This document shows positions 8,450-17,564 of a DNA stretch of 64,000 nt, piece by piece (the first letter of the stretch is position 1; the number at the start of each line of letters is the position of its first letter). The stretch covers positions 248,001-312,000 of the forward strand of contig NZ_CADIKM010000002.1 of the NCBI RefSeq assembly GCF_902859895.1, in the 5' to 3' direction. The notes under the pieces were generated by a model. It ran no database searches and had not been told where the DNA came from. It was given only the letters and a program-made list of their open reading frames with translations. Origin of the DNA: Pararobbsia alpina (GTDB lineage: Bacteria > Pseudomonadota > Gammaproteobacteria > Burkholderiales > Burkholderiaceae). The translations under genes were made by a program, and so were the position numbers.

Positions 8450-9679
8450 TTACCGATGACCGTGATCGTGGGGAGCGTTTCCGGCTCCCGCTGCGGTTCT
8501 CTCATCCTCATCTTCTTCCCCGTGCTCATGATCGTCGTCCCACTGCGGAAACGGATCATCGAACTGACGCCAGCCTTCCTTTCCCAGCGCGAACTCCGAA
8601 TCGCTCAGCAGGCACGCATCCAGTCTGCGCTGCCACGCGTCGTGGTCGAGATCCATGCCGATCATCACGAGTTCCTGCCGCCGGTCGCCGACCGTCTCGC
8701 GTCCCTCGGCGTCGGGTGAAGCAAACCAGTCGTGCGCGATCTCGGCCTTGAATGCTTCATCTTCAGGCCATTCGTCGGCGGGCTGGGCGGCCCACCAGAA
8801 TCCGGCAGGGCCATGACGGCAGGTGCCGCCGACCTGTGACAGGGTGCCCGCCATGTCGTTGCGTGTGGCAATCCAGAACAAGCCCTTGCTGCGCAGCACC
8901 CCTGCCCATTCCTGGTGAAGAAGTGCAAACAGGCGCTCGGGATGAAAAGGCCGGCGTGCGCGATACACGAATGGGGCCACGCCAGAAGAACGACCATCCA
9001 GACTCTTGCCGGGGCCATCGGTCGGATCGATGGCCGAACCCGTCGCGTCGCTCTGGCCTAGCGCGCCGAGCCATCCCGCTGCCGACGCCGTGGCTTCGAA
9101 GTCGAAACGGCCCGCGCCGACCAGCGCTTCGATGGGGACATCGCCGGCTCGCGCGACAAGCTGAACGGCTCGCGGGTTGATCTTCGCAAGGACCTGCTGG
9201 AGACGCGCGAGCATCGCTTCTTCGACCGGGCGGGTCTGGTCGATCACCAGCACGTCGCAGAATTCGACCTGTTCGATCGACAGTTCGCCGACCGTTCGAT
9301 CGTCTTCATCGGGGACCAGTCCGCGTTCAGCCAGACCCTCGGCCGAGAGCAGTTCGTCGAGGAAATGGGCGGCATCGATCACAGTCGCCATCGTGTCGAT
9401 CGTGATGAGCGTCTCAAGGGTTTGGCCTTCGTCATCCTCGAGCACGAGCGATTCGGCAATCGAAAGCGGCTCGGCGCTGGCAGGCGATTCGACCACGATC
9501 GCGTCGACATTGCCGACTTCGGCGATACGAACGACTTCCGCGCGCAGATCGCCGGTGTTTTCGCGAATCACCGCGAGGCGGCGCGTGCCGGCATTCGCCA
9601 GCAGATGATCGAGCAGTGCGGCTTTACCGGCGCGGGCAAGGCCGGATACCACCGTGACAGGCAGGGGATGGACGGTCAT
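8450..9679 (-). CDS. CobW/G3E-family protein with lost GTPase and metal motifs
   Basis: The 409-residue protein matches the CobW/P47K (COG0523) metallochaperone family. It has the N-terminal P-loop fold, then FVYRARRPFHPERLFALLHQEW, GVLRSKGLFWIATR, GDRRQELVMIGMDL and the C-terminal CobW_C domain ending LDACLLSDSEFALG...FDDPFPQW plus a His/Asp/Glu-rich tail. Three hallmark sites are altered. Walker A, normally GFLGAGKTT, is GLARAGKAA (13-21). The GCICC metal-binding segment after the first strand is missing, with about 25 residues deleted around residues 38-48. The NKTD guanine-recognition motif reads DQTR (147-150). GTP hydrolysis is therefore unlikely. Relatives deliver zinc or cobalt during limitation. 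What this degenerate form does is unknown. Confidence 0.85.
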   Translation of the reverse strand: MTVHPLPVTVVSGLARAGKAALLDHLLANAGTRRLAVIRENTGDLRAEVVRIAEVGNVDAIVVESPASAEPLSIAESLVLEDDEGQTLETLITIDTMATVIDAAHFLDELLSAEGLAERGLVPDEDDRTVGELSIEQVEFCDVLVIDQTRPVEEAMLARLQQVLAKINPRAVQLVARAGDVPIEALVGAGRFDFEATASAAGWLGALGQSDATGSAIDPTDGPGKSLDGRSSGVAPFVYRARRPFHPERLFALLHQEWAGVLRSKGLFWIATRNDMAGTLSQVGGTCRHGPAGFWWAAQPADEWPEDEAFKAEIAHDWFASPDAEGRETVGDRRQELVMIGMDLDHDAWQRRLDACLLSDSEFALGKEGWRQFDDPFPQWDDDHEHGEEDEDERTAAGAGNAPHDHGHR

Positions 9680-9863
9680 TGAATTGATACTTGAAATAGA
9701 AACGCCACCATACAGTGGTACTGTGCCGCGGTCGAGACGGCAACAGGGCGAATCCGTGGCAACCCTTACGGGAAACCCTTAGGAACAGCGGGGTATCCGT
9801 GCCAGTGCCGGCCGGACCGGCTGCGGCCTTGGCTAAGTCAGCATCCTGGCTGGCCGGCAACGT

Positions 9864-10304
9864 TCAACGCGTGAGCGTCACGATTTTCCATTTGACAAGG
9901 ATCGCGATGATCTGTTTCGCATAGGCGTTGCGCAGGGACGGCGTCGCTGAATGATAGGCGCCGACCGCCTGCCAGGTGTTGCCGTACTTGTTCATCTGAC
10001 GCCGCAGATGCCAGGCCGCGATATAGACGTTCTTGCACGGCTCCATCAGCGTGTCCGAAGAAATGCCGTATTGGGAGAGTGTTGGAAGATGGACCGAATT
10101 GATCTGCATAAGCCCGTAGTCCGTCGAGCCATTATCGTTCTTATGAATCGCGTTCCCACGGTTATGGGACTCCTGCCAGGCGATGGCGCGCAGCACATAG
10201 GGATTGACATGCTGATAGGAGGCGGCCGCGTCGAAACAGTCCGCCTGCGCGGGCAAGGCATTGGACAGACACAGGACGGCAGCGGTGGCGATCAGGGTTT
10301 TCAT
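9864..10304 (-). CDS. Periplasmic lytic transglycosylase, SLT family (IagB/VirB1-like)
   Basis: A 146-residue protein with a Sec signal peptide (MKTLIATAAVLCLSNALPAQA, cleavage about residue 21). It is a single SLT domain: the catalytic glutamate is in AIAWQESHNR, followed by NGSTDYGLMQINSVH and a C-terminal helix with WQAVGAYHSA. Small transglycosylases of this type open the peptidoglycan for assembly of secretion machines or pili. The gene is divergent from gspD across a 349-base intergenic region, so a role in building the type II secretion system is plausible but inferred. Confidence 0.92.
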   Translation of the reverse strand: MKTLIATAAVLCLSNALPAQADCFDAAASYQHVNPYVLRAIAWQESHNRGNAIHKNDNGSTDYGLMQINSVHLPTLSQYGISSDTLMEPCKNVYIAAWHLRRQMNKYGNTWQAVGAYHSATPSLRNAYAKQIIAILVKWKIVTLTR

Positions 10305-10482
10305 GGACGGCGATTCAGTCGCGGTAGGGCCACCACCGCCGCTGTATCGAGCATTGGTTGCGGGCCGTCGTCATCATACCTGCGCTGTTTGACAGGAAAT
10401 GGACGGCAGCGCACACAGCGTTGCATTTCTGTTTTTTTGTCATGCGCGTGAAGTAATCTTCTGAACGCTTTTCATCCCCGTC

Positions 10483-10511
10483 GTGTAAATAGGTAACAAA
10501 GGACTTTACAC
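10483..10511. promoter_or_regulatory. Inverted repeat between the transglycosylase gene and gspD
   Basis: GTGTAAA (10483-10489) and TTTACAC (10505-10511) form a perfect 7-bp inverted repeat with a 15-nt spacer in the region shared by the divergent transglycosylase and gspD promoters. Its form suits a dimeric regulator. No other element is obvious in 10305-10653. Confidence 0.4.
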
Positions 10512-10653
10512 ATGCTCTCGAACGCTCGACAGCGAGCGATTTCGTCCCAAAAAGCTGCTAATGTTCGGGTTTCACGCCAGGCGGAAACGGCAGGATCGCC
10601 TTACCGCGCTGAACCCGGCAGAAGTATGAAAGACCGCAATTCCCAGATGATCC

Positions 10654-13041
10654 ATGACTAGAAAATTCTTCGCCGCGAATCGGATAGTTCGCTCGCTTCT
10701 GCTTACGGGGTTATTGACGGCGAGCGTTGCGCGCGCCGCGGTTACGCTGAATTTCGTCAACGCCGATATTGACCAGGTCGCCAAGGCCATCGGCGCGGCG
10801 ACTGGCCAGACCATCCTTGTCGACCCGCGCGTCAAAGGGCAAATCAATGTGGTCTCCGAACAAAGTGTGCCGGAGGACCAGGCCATCAAGATCCTGACGG
10901 CCGCGCTGCGCATGCAGGGTTTTGCGATGGTCACCGATCATGGCGTGCTCAAGGTGGTGCCGGAAGCCGATGCGAAACTCCAGGGCGTACCAACTTACGT
11001 CGGCAACACGCCTGTTGCCCGCGGCGACTCGGTGATCACCCAGGTGTTCCAGCTTCATCGCGAGTCGGCCAACAACCTGCTGCCGGTTTTGCGACCGCTC
11101 ATTACGCCGAACAACACGGTCGCCGCCTATCCGGCGAACAACACGATCGTCGTGACCGACTACGCGGACAATGTGCGCCGGATCGCCGCGATCATCGCGG
11201 GCATCGATGGCGTATCGAGCGGGCCCGACATGGCGGTCGTGCAGCTCAAGAATGCGAATTCCATCGAGCTCGCGGCGGAACTGATCAAGCTTCTGGATCC
11301 GGGCTCGGTCGGCAATACCGATGCGACGCTCAAGGTCTCGGTGCTCGCCGACCCGCGGACCAATTCGCTGATGCTGCGCACAAGCAACAGCGCGCGCATG
11401 GATACCGCCAAGCACCTGATCGCCGAACTCGATTCGGCAAGCAAGGAACCCGGCAATATGCACGTGGTGCCGCTACGTAACGCCGACGCCACGCAACTTG
11501 CGAAGACGCTGCACGGCATGATGGGCGAGAGCGGCGGCGGTGCGTCGTCTTCATCCGGCTCGGGCAGCAAGGACAGCTTCAACCAGAACAACGGCGGCCT
11601 GTCGAGCAGCAGCAGTTCGTCCTCGAGCAGCGGCGCGGGCGGCATGGCCCCGTTGCCGACCGGCATGGGCACGTCGGGCTCGGGCGGCGGTTATGGCGGT
11701 AGCAGTGCGGGCGGCGGTTCGGGCGGTCTGCTCGGCGGCAGCAAGGATGGTTCCTCCGACGAGAACCAGCCGGGTGGCATGATCCAGCCCGATGTGGCGA
11801 CCAACTCGCTGATCATCACGGCATCCGATGCGGTCTACCGGAACCTGCGCAATGTCATCGATCAGCTCGATCAACGCCGCGCACAAGTCTATATCGAGGC
11901 GCTGATCGTGGAAATGTCGGCGACCTCGAGTGCCGCGCTCGGCATCCAGTGGCAGGGCCTCATCAGTTCGAGCAGCGGTAACAACGCCCTATTCGCGGGG
12001 ACCAACTTCGGCTCGGGCGGTTCGAACATCATCGACCTCACCACGGGCGCCATTCTCGGCAAGACCAATCCCGCAGCGCTGGTTCCGCCCGCGCAAGGCC
12101 TGAACGTCGGCTTGCTGCACAGCTTCGGCGGCACGCTCGCACTCGGCGCATTGCTGCAGGCGCTCGACAACATCGGCAATATCAACGTGCTGTCGACGCC
12201 GAACATGATCACACTGGACAACGAAGAAGCGAAGATCGTTGTCGGCCAAAATATTCCGATCGTGACCGGTTCGTATGCGCAGACGGGCACCACGGCATCC
12301 GTGACGCCGTTTCAGACCTTCGATCGCGAGGATGTGGGCATCACGCTGCACGTCAAACCGCAGATCACCGAGAACGGCGTGATCAAGCTTCAGCTCTATA
12401 CAGAAAGTTCGAGCGTCGAGCAGAACACGCTGACCTCGACGTCAGGGCCGACCATCGACAAGCGCTCGATTCAATCGACCGTATTATCGGACGACGGGCA
12501 GATCATCGTGCTCGGCGGCCTGATCCAGGACAACTATACGGACGGCGATAGCAAGATTCCGTTTCTGGGCGACATTCCCGTGCTCGGCGCGCTGTTCCGC
12601 TCGGAAAACAAGTCGCGCTCGAAGACTAACCTGATGGTTTTCCTGCGCCCCGTGATTGTTCACGACGCCCACCAGAGCCAGGCAATCTCGCTGAACCGCT
12701 ACGACTACATCCGGGCCCAGACCACCCAGTTCAAGTCCGACAACTTCATGACGGTCGATCACAACACGCCGACGGCGCCGCCGCTGGGCCCGAACGGAAG
12801 TGGCTCGCTGGCTCCGGTTGATCGCGATCCGAACGCGCCGGCGATTCCGCAGTCTCAGGGACAGGCGGGTTCGGCGAATCTGCAACCAAGCGGGCAACAA
12901 AACGGGCTTCAAAACGGATTTCAGAACGGACTGCCAAATGGCTTGCCCGCGATGCCGCAACAGCCGCCCGTTTCGAATCCGGTGCCGGGAACGGCGCCGC
13001 AGGCCGTACCGCTCGCGCCCAACAACGCGGTCGGGCAGTAA
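10654..13041 (+). CDS. gspD: Type II secretion secretin GspD
   Basis: The 795-residue outer-membrane channel of the type II secretion system. It has a signal peptide (cleavage after about residue 28, SVARA), an N0 domain (VTLNFVNADIDQVAKAIGAATGQTILVDPRVKG) and N1-N3 repeats (VFQLHRESANNLLPVLRPLI; VVQLKNANSIELAAELIKLL; VVPLRNADATQLAKTLHGMM). The secretin barrel runs from about residue 405 (YIEALIVEMSATSSAALGIQWQ) to residue 665. The N3 domain contains an unusually long Ser/Gly-rich insert (about residues 290-375). The C-terminal tail after the barrel is rich in N, Q, G and P with short NGLQNGFQNG-type repeats, in place of a clear pilotin-binding S domain. First gene of the gsp operon. Confidence 0.97.
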   Translation: MTRKFFAANRIVRSLLLTGLLTASVARAAVTLNFVNADIDQVAKAIGAATGQTILVDPRVKGQINVVSEQSVPEDQAIKILTAALRMQGFAMVTDHGVLKVVPEADAKLQGVPTYVGNTPVARGDSVITQVFQLHRESANNLLPVLRPLITPNNTVAAYPANNTIVVTDYADNVRRIAAIIAGIDGVSSGPDMAVVQLKNANSIELAAELIKLLDPGSVGNTDATLKVSVLADPRTNSLMLRTSNSARMDTAKHLIAELDSASKEPGNMHVVPLRNADATQLAKTLHGMMGESGGGASSSSGSGSKDSFNQNNGGLSSSSSSSSSSGAGGMAPLPTGMGTSGSGGGYGGSSAGGGSGGLLGGSKDGSSDENQPGGMIQPDVATNSLIITASDAVYRNLRNVIDQLDQRRAQVYIEALIVEMSATSSAALGIQWQGLISSSSGNNALFAGTNFGSGGSNIIDLTTGAILGKTNPAALVPPAQGLNVGLLHSFGGTLALGALLQALDNIGNINVLSTPNMITLDNEEAKIVVGQNIPIVTGSYAQTGTTASVTPFQTFDREDVGITLHVKPQITENGVIKLQLYTESSSVEQNTLTSTSGPTIDKRSIQSTVLSDDGQIIVLGGLIQDNYTDGDSKIPFLGDIPVLGALFRSENKSRSKTNLMVFLRPVIVHDAHQSQAISLNRYDYIRAQTTQFKSDNFMTVDHNTPTAPPLGPNGSGSLAPVDRDPNAPAIPQSQGQAGSANLQPSGQQNGLQNGFQNGLPNGLPAMPQQPPVSNPVPGTAPQAVPLAPNNAVGQ

Positions 13042-13062
13042 GGTGCTTCGGAGAATGACAGC

Positions 13063-14598
13063 ATGACGTCAACTGCGCCTGTCAGGCCGGATTCGCCGGC
13101 CCGCATCAACCCTCCCCCGCCTGATCGCGCGGTGCCGCCGACGGCCGCGCGCAGCATCGAGCCGCCCTCGCCGCTCGCCGCTCGCACGCTGCCCTATGGT
13201 TTCTCGCGTAACAGCCAGATCCTCGTTGCGCAACAGCATGCCGACGGGCTCGAGGTCTGGATCAGCGAGCGCACCCCGGCGGCGGCGATTGCCGAGGTCG
13301 CGCGCAATTTCGGCGCGCTGCGACTGGTGCGCATCGATGCGGCCGAACTCGCACTTGCCATCAGCAGCGCCTATGCACGCCAGGACGGCAGCGCCGCCCA
13401 AGTGGTCGGCGAGGTCGAGGGTGAAGTGGACCTGTCGCTGCTGATGCAGGACATCCCCGAGATCGAGGATTTGCTCGAATCGGAAGACGATGCGCCGATC
13501 ATCCGGATGATTAATGCGCTGCTGACCCAGGCCGCGCGCGAAGGGGCATCCGATATCCATATCGAGCCGTTTGAAAATGCGTCCGTCGTGCGTTTTCGGG
13601 TCGACGGCACGCTACGCGACGTGGTGCGTCCTAAAAAGGCCTTGCATGGCGCGCTGATCTCGCGGATCAAGATCATGGCGCAGCTCGATATCGCCGAAAA
13701 GCGCCTGCCGCAGGACGGCCGGATCACACTTCGCGTTGGTGGCCGCCCGGTCGACGTCCGCGTTTCGACGCTGCCGACCGGCCATGGCGAACGCGCGGTG
13801 CTGCGGATGCTCGAAAAGGATTCGCAGCGCCTCAATCTCGAGGCGCTCGGCATGGGCACCGATACCCAGGTGCGCTTCGACAAGCTGATTTCGCGTCCGC
13901 ACGGCATCGTTCTCGTGACCGGGCCGACCGGCTCGGGCAAGACGACCACGCTCTATGCGGCGCTTTCGCGCCTCGAGACCGAGACGAGCAACATCATGAC
14001 CGTCGAGGATCCGATCGAATACGACCTGACCGGCATCGGCCAGACACAGGTCAACGACCGGATCGGCATGTCGTTCGCGCGCGCCCTGCGCTCGATTCTG
14101 CGGCAGGATCCGGACATCATCATGATCGGTGAAATCCGCGATCTCGAAACTGCGCAGATCGCCGTGCAGGCATCGCTGACGGGCCACCTCGTGCTGGCTA
14201 CGTTGCACACGAACGATGCGGCGTCGGCCGTCACGCGTCTGACCGATATGGGTGTCGAGCCCTACCTGCTCGCCTCGAGCCTGCTCGGCGTGCTCGCGCA
14301 GCGGCTCGTGCGGCGCCTGTGCCCGGCCTGCAAGGTCGAGCGCGACGGCAGCTGGCATCCGGTCGGCTGCGATGCCTGCGGCCGCTCAGGCTATGCGGGC
14401 CGGCGCGGCGTCTATGAATTGCTGACGGTCGACGATGCCATCCGCACGCAGATCCATACCCAGGCATCGGATGCCGAGATCCTGGCGGCCGCTCGGGCGA
14501 CCGGCGGCATGCGGACCCTGCGCGAGGATGCTGACCGCTGGATCTCGCAGGGCTTTACCTCGCTTGAAGAAGTGATTCGCGTAACCGGCGGCGACTGA
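13063..14598 (+). CDS. gspE: Type II secretion ATPase GspE
   Basis: A 511-residue cytoplasmic ATPase that powers pseudopilus assembly. It has an N-terminal GspE_N domain that contacts GspL, with a proline-rich first 40 residues. The ATPase core has Walker A GPTGSGKT (287-294), the Asp box (IMTVEDPIEYDL), Walker B (DPDIIMIGEIRD) and the His box (GHLVLATLHTNDA). A zinc-binding four-cysteine element (CPAC...CDAC) lies near residue 425-450. It starts 21 nt after gspD and shares the stop/start junction with gspF (the A of TGATG at 14598), indicating translational coupling. Confidence 0.97.
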   Translation: MTSTAPVRPDSPARINPPPPDRAVPPTAARSIEPPSPLAARTLPYGFSRNSQILVAQQHADGLEVWISERTPAAAIAEVARNFGALRLVRIDAAELALAISSAYARQDGSAAQVVGEVEGEVDLSLLMQDIPEIEDLLESEDDAPIIRMINALLTQAAREGASDIHIEPFENASVVRFRVDGTLRDVVRPKKALHGALISRIKIMAQLDIAEKRLPQDGRITLRVGGRPVDVRVSTLPTGHGERAVLRMLEKDSQRLNLEALGMGTDTQVRFDKLISRPHGIVLVTGPTGSGKTTTLYAALSRLETETSNIMTVEDPIEYDLTGIGQTQVNDRIGMSFARALRSILRQDPDIIMIGEIRDLETAQIAVQASLTGHLVLATLHTNDAASAVTRLTDMGVEPYLLASSLLGVLAQRLVRRLCPACKVERDGSWHPVGCDACGRSGYAGRRGVYELLTVDDAIRTQIHTQASDAEILAAARATGGMRTLREDADRWISQGFTSLEEVIRVTGGD

Positions 14599-15815
14599 TG
14601 CCAGCATTCCGTTTTGAAGCACTCGATACCGCCGGCAAGTCGCAGCGCGGTGTCATCGAAGCCGACACCGCGCGCAGCGCGCGCGGTCAGTTGCGCACCC
14701 AGGGCCTCACGCCCGTGCTTGTCGAACCCGCGGGCCAGCGAGCGCGAGGGGCGCGCAGTGAGAAGCTGTCGTTCGGCCGCAGCTTGTCGCAACGTGAACA
14801 GGCGCTGTTCACGCGCCAGCTGGCGAGCCTGATGGTCGCCGGGTTGCCGGTCGACGAAGCGCTCGGTGTACTGTCCGACCAGGCCGAACGCGAATATGTC
14901 CGCGAGCTCGTCGCGGCGATCCGCGCGGAAGTGCTCGGTGGCCAGTCGCTGGCGGGCGCGTTGCAGCGGCACCCGCGCGACTTCCCGGAAATCTACCGCG
15001 CGCTCGTCTCGGCCGGGGAGCACACGGGCAAGCTCGGCATCGTGCTCACGCGGCTTGCCGACTATATTGAGCAGCGTAATGCGCTCAAGCAAAAGATCGT
15101 GCTGGCGTTCACCTATCCGGGCATCGTCACGCTCGTGGCCTTCGGCATCGTCTCGTTTCTGCTCAGCTATGTGGTGCCGCAGGTCGTCAGCGTGTTCGCG
15201 ACGACCAAGCAGTCATTGCCGCTGATCACCGTGGTGATGATGGCGCTCTCGGACTATGTGCGTCACGACTGGTGGATCGGCCTGATCGTGCTGGTCGCGC
15301 TCGGCTGGCTCACGCGCCGCGTGCTCGCGCAGCGCGGACCGAAGCTCGCCTTTCACCGCTGGCTGCTGACAGCGCCGCTCGTCGGCAAGCTCGTGCGCGG
15401 CTATAACACGGTGCGCTTCGCAAGCACGCTTGCGATCCTGACCGCGGCGGGCGTGCCGATCCTGCGGGCATTGCAGGCGGCCGGCGAGACATTGAGCAAC
15501 GCGGCGATGCGCGAGAACGTCGACGATGCGATCGTCCGCGTGCGCGAGGGGACGTCGCTCTCACGTGCGCTTGCGGGCACGCGGACCTTTCCGCCCGTGC
15601 TGGTTCACCTGATCCGTTCGGGTGAAGCGACCGGCGACGTGACCACCATGCTCGATCGGGCGGCCAATGGCGAAGCGATGGAACTCGAGCGACGCACGAT
15701 GTTCCTGACGAGCCTGCTCGAACCGCTGCTGATTCTCGCGATGGGCGGCATGGTTCTGGTGATCGTGCTCGCGGTCATGTTGCCGATCATCGAACTCAAC
15801 CAGTTGGTGCAATGA
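14598..15815 (+). CDS. gspF: Type II secretion inner-membrane platform protein GspF
   Basis: A 405-residue polytopic inner-membrane protein. It has two copies of the GspF/PilC domain (about residues 70-195 and 270-395), each beginning with the FTRQLASLMVAGLPVDEAL-type and FASTLAILTAAGVPILRAL-type motifs, and three membrane segments (about 170-192, 220-240, 375-400). It forms the core of the platform and couples GspE to pseudopilin insertion. Its ATG overlaps the gspE stop by one base. Confidence 0.97.
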   Translation: MPAFRFEALDTAGKSQRGVIEADTARSARGQLRTQGLTPVLVEPAGQRARGARSEKLSFGRSLSQREQALFTRQLASLMVAGLPVDEALGVLSDQAEREYVRELVAAIRAEVLGGQSLAGALQRHPRDFPEIYRALVSAGEHTGKLGIVLTRLADYIEQRNALKQKIVLAFTYPGIVTLVAFGIVSFLLSYVVPQVVSVFATTKQSLPLITVVMMALSDYVRHDWWIGLIVLVALGWLTRRVLAQRGPKLAFHRWLLTAPLVGKLVRGYNTVRFASTLAILTAAGVPILRALQAAGETLSNAAMRENVDDAIVRVREGTSLSRALAGTRTFPPVLVHLIRSGEATGDVTTMLDRAANGEAMELERRTMFLTSLLEPLLILAMGGMVLVIVLAVMLPIIELNQLVQ

Positions 15816-15929
15816 GGCCAGCGGGTTCTGCGGCACGCGCCTGAACGGTAAAGACCGTGAGCGGGGCGTTTTCTGAGCGGCCGATGCGAGGCCGGGCGGG
15901 TTGTGGAGTCCCGCTCCGGCTCAGTGAGA

Positions 15930-16370
15930 CTAGTGGACCCAGATCGTTGGGCCGGCACCGTTGGCGGGCATCGTCACTTCGCTTTTCACGCCGTTGCGCT
16001 CGACGATGATCGAGCGGGAGCGCACCTCGCTGAGGGTCGCACCGCCGCCGGCGGCCTGACCGAGCGCGATGGCATGGGGCGGTTCGCCCGCGTAGCTGAC
16101 GATCGCGGCCGCATCGTGAGCGTTGAGCGCGAGCACGCCGATGAGCTGGATTTGCGAGACGCGCGTCGGCTGGCTGCCGAAGAGCTGGGCGGCTTCGCTG
16201 GCGCTGGGCTCGGTCTGCGCGAGCGCGGCCGGCGACGGGGCGGCCGGTCGCTGGCCCAGCGTAATGACCCAGTAGGTCACGGTCGCGCAGAGCAGTGCGA
16301 ACAGTGCAAGCGAGACGAGGCGGAAGTAGAGGCGGTTCATGCGCATGATTGTACGGCGGGTGCACGGCAC
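15930..16370 (-). CDS. gspC: Type II secretion clamp protein GspC (reversed orientation)
   Basis: A 146-residue protein with a short cytoplasmic start, one membrane segment (LVSLALFALLCATVTYWVI, about residues 18-36) and a periplasmic homology region (SQIQLIGVLALNAHDAAAIVSYAGEPP, then a compact strand array). GspC links the inner platform to the secretin. It is short and has no PDZ or coiled-coil domain at the C terminus, as is usual in Burkholderia. It is encoded on the strand opposite to the rest of the cluster, between gspF and gspG. Starts at 16370, 16346 and 16340 are possible; 16346 (MRMNRLYF) looks most natural. Confidence 0.92.
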   Translation of the reverse strand: MPCTRRTIMRMNRLYFRLVSLALFALLCATVTYWVITLGQRPAAPSPAALAQTEPSASEAAQLFGSQPTRVSQIQLIGVLALNAHDAAAIVSYAGEPPHAIALGQAAGGGATLSEVRSRSIIVERNGVKSEVTMPANGAGPTIWVH

Positions 16371-16513
16371 GAAGATGACGAATCTAGACCGGCGGCCGGG
16401 GAAGTGATGGCCCGTGCAGCGTGCAGAATAAAGGGCGCCGCACGATTAAACGTCATCATCTCGCTCTACAATGCGGCGGCGCGTTTTACTTTGAAAGAGA
16501 GAGGCAGCAAGTC

Positions 16514-17011
16514 ATGCAAATGTTATCGAAGCGTGTTGTGTCGGCGCAATTCGCCGGCTCGTCGCCGATGTCAGCCGCGCCGCGTGCACGCACGCGCAGG
16601 CAACGGGGTTTCACGCTGATCGAAGTGATGGTGGTGATCGCGATCCTGGGCATTCTCGCCGCGTTGATCGTGCCGAAGATCATGAGCCGCCCCGATGAAG
16701 CACGCCGGGTCGCGGCGAGACAGGACATCGCGACCATCATGCAGGCCCTCAAGCTGTACCGGCTCGACAACGGCCGTTACCCGGGGCAGGACCAGGGCCT
16801 GACCGCGCTCGTCAAGAAGCCCGATACCGATCCCGTGCCCAACAACTGGAAGGATGGCGGCTATCTCGAGCGGCTGCCCAATGACCCCTGGGGTGCGCCC
16901 TATCAGTATCTGATCCCCGGCGCGCATGACGAGATCGACGTCTTCAGCTTCGGCGCGGACGGCAAGCCGGGCGGCGAAGGCAACAATGCCGATATCGGCT
17001 CCTGGCAATAG
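16514..17011 (+). CDS. gspG: Type II secretion major pseudopilin GspG
   Basis: Starting at the ATG at 16514 (preceded by GAGAGAGG) gives 165 residues. After a leader of about 34 residues comes the prepilin peptidase site RG^FTLIEVMVVIAILGILAAL with the conserved Glu5, then the hydrophobic assembly helix. The globular domain has YRLDNGRYPGQDQGLTALV and the calcium-site region ERLPNDPWGAPYQY...FSFGADGKPGGEGNNADI typical of GspG. It is the main subunit of the periplasmic pseudopilus. An in-frame upstream ATG at 16421 is less likely. A prepilin peptidase gene (gspO/pilD) is not in the window. Confidence 0.96.
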   Translation: MQMLSKRVVSAQFAGSSPMSAAPRARTRRQRGFTLIEVMVVIAILGILAALIVPKIMSRPDEARRVAARQDIATIMQALKLYRLDNGRYPGQDQGLTALVKKPDTDPVPNNWKDGGYLERLPNDPWGAPYQYLIPGAHDEIDVFSFGADGKPGGEGNNADIGSWQ

Positions 17012-17023
17012 TGCGGGCATGAC

Positions 17024-17548
17024 GTGAAAGCTTTGCGCATGGGCGCGACGGGACAGACCGCGCGCACGCCGCGGACCACGCCGACCGCGCGGGGTTTCAC
17101 GCTGATCGAAATGCTGGTCGTGCTCGTGATCGCGGGCATTCTCGTCGCGGCCGCCTCACTGACGCTGACGCGCAATCCGCGTACGGACCTGGCCGAGGAA
17201 GCGCAACGCCTCGCGCTTGCGTTTGAAACGGCGAGTGACGATGCGCAACTGCGTTCGGCGCCGCTCGCGTGGGAGCCGGAGTCCGGCGGCTACCGCTTCC
17301 TCGCACGCGAGCGCGACGGCAGCTGGCGCACGCTCGGCGACGATCAACTGCTGCTGCCGCGCAAGTGGTCCACTGAGGTCTCGAAGGTCGGCATCCGCTA
17401 CCCAGGCGTGCAGAATTCGCAAGGCGATGCCGATCGTGTCGTGTTCGGTATCGAAGCGATCGATCTGCCTGTGGTGGTCACGCTGTATGGGCCGTCCGCT
17501 GAAGTCAGGGTGGTCGGCACGGGCAATGGCCGCTATGCCGTCCAGTAA
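17024..17548 (+). CDS. gspH: Type II secretion minor pseudopilin GspH
   Basis: A 174-residue minor pseudopilin with cleavage site RG^FTLIEMLVVLVIAGILVAAA (about residue 24) and a GspH-type beta domain (SGGYRFLARERDGSWRTL, RVVFGIEAIDLPVVVTLYG). The start is the GTG at 17024 or the ATG at 17039. It sits 12 nt after gspG. Confidence 0.93.
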   Translation: MKALRMGATGQTARTPRTTPTARGFTLIEMLVVLVIAGILVAAASLTLTRNPRTDLAEEAQRLALAFETASDDAQLRSAPLAWEPESGGYRFLARERDGSWRTLGDDQLLLPRKWSTEVSKVGIRYPGVQNSQGDADRVVFGIEAIDLPVVVTLYGPSAEVRVVGTGNGRYAVQ

Positions 17549-17564
17549 TTCCGGAGTTTCTTCC

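Noticed and set aside
15930-16370. Reversed gspC as evidence of a recent inversion
   Set aside because: The same opposite orientation of gspC is, as I recall, usual in Burkholderia gsp clusters, so it is ancestral here.
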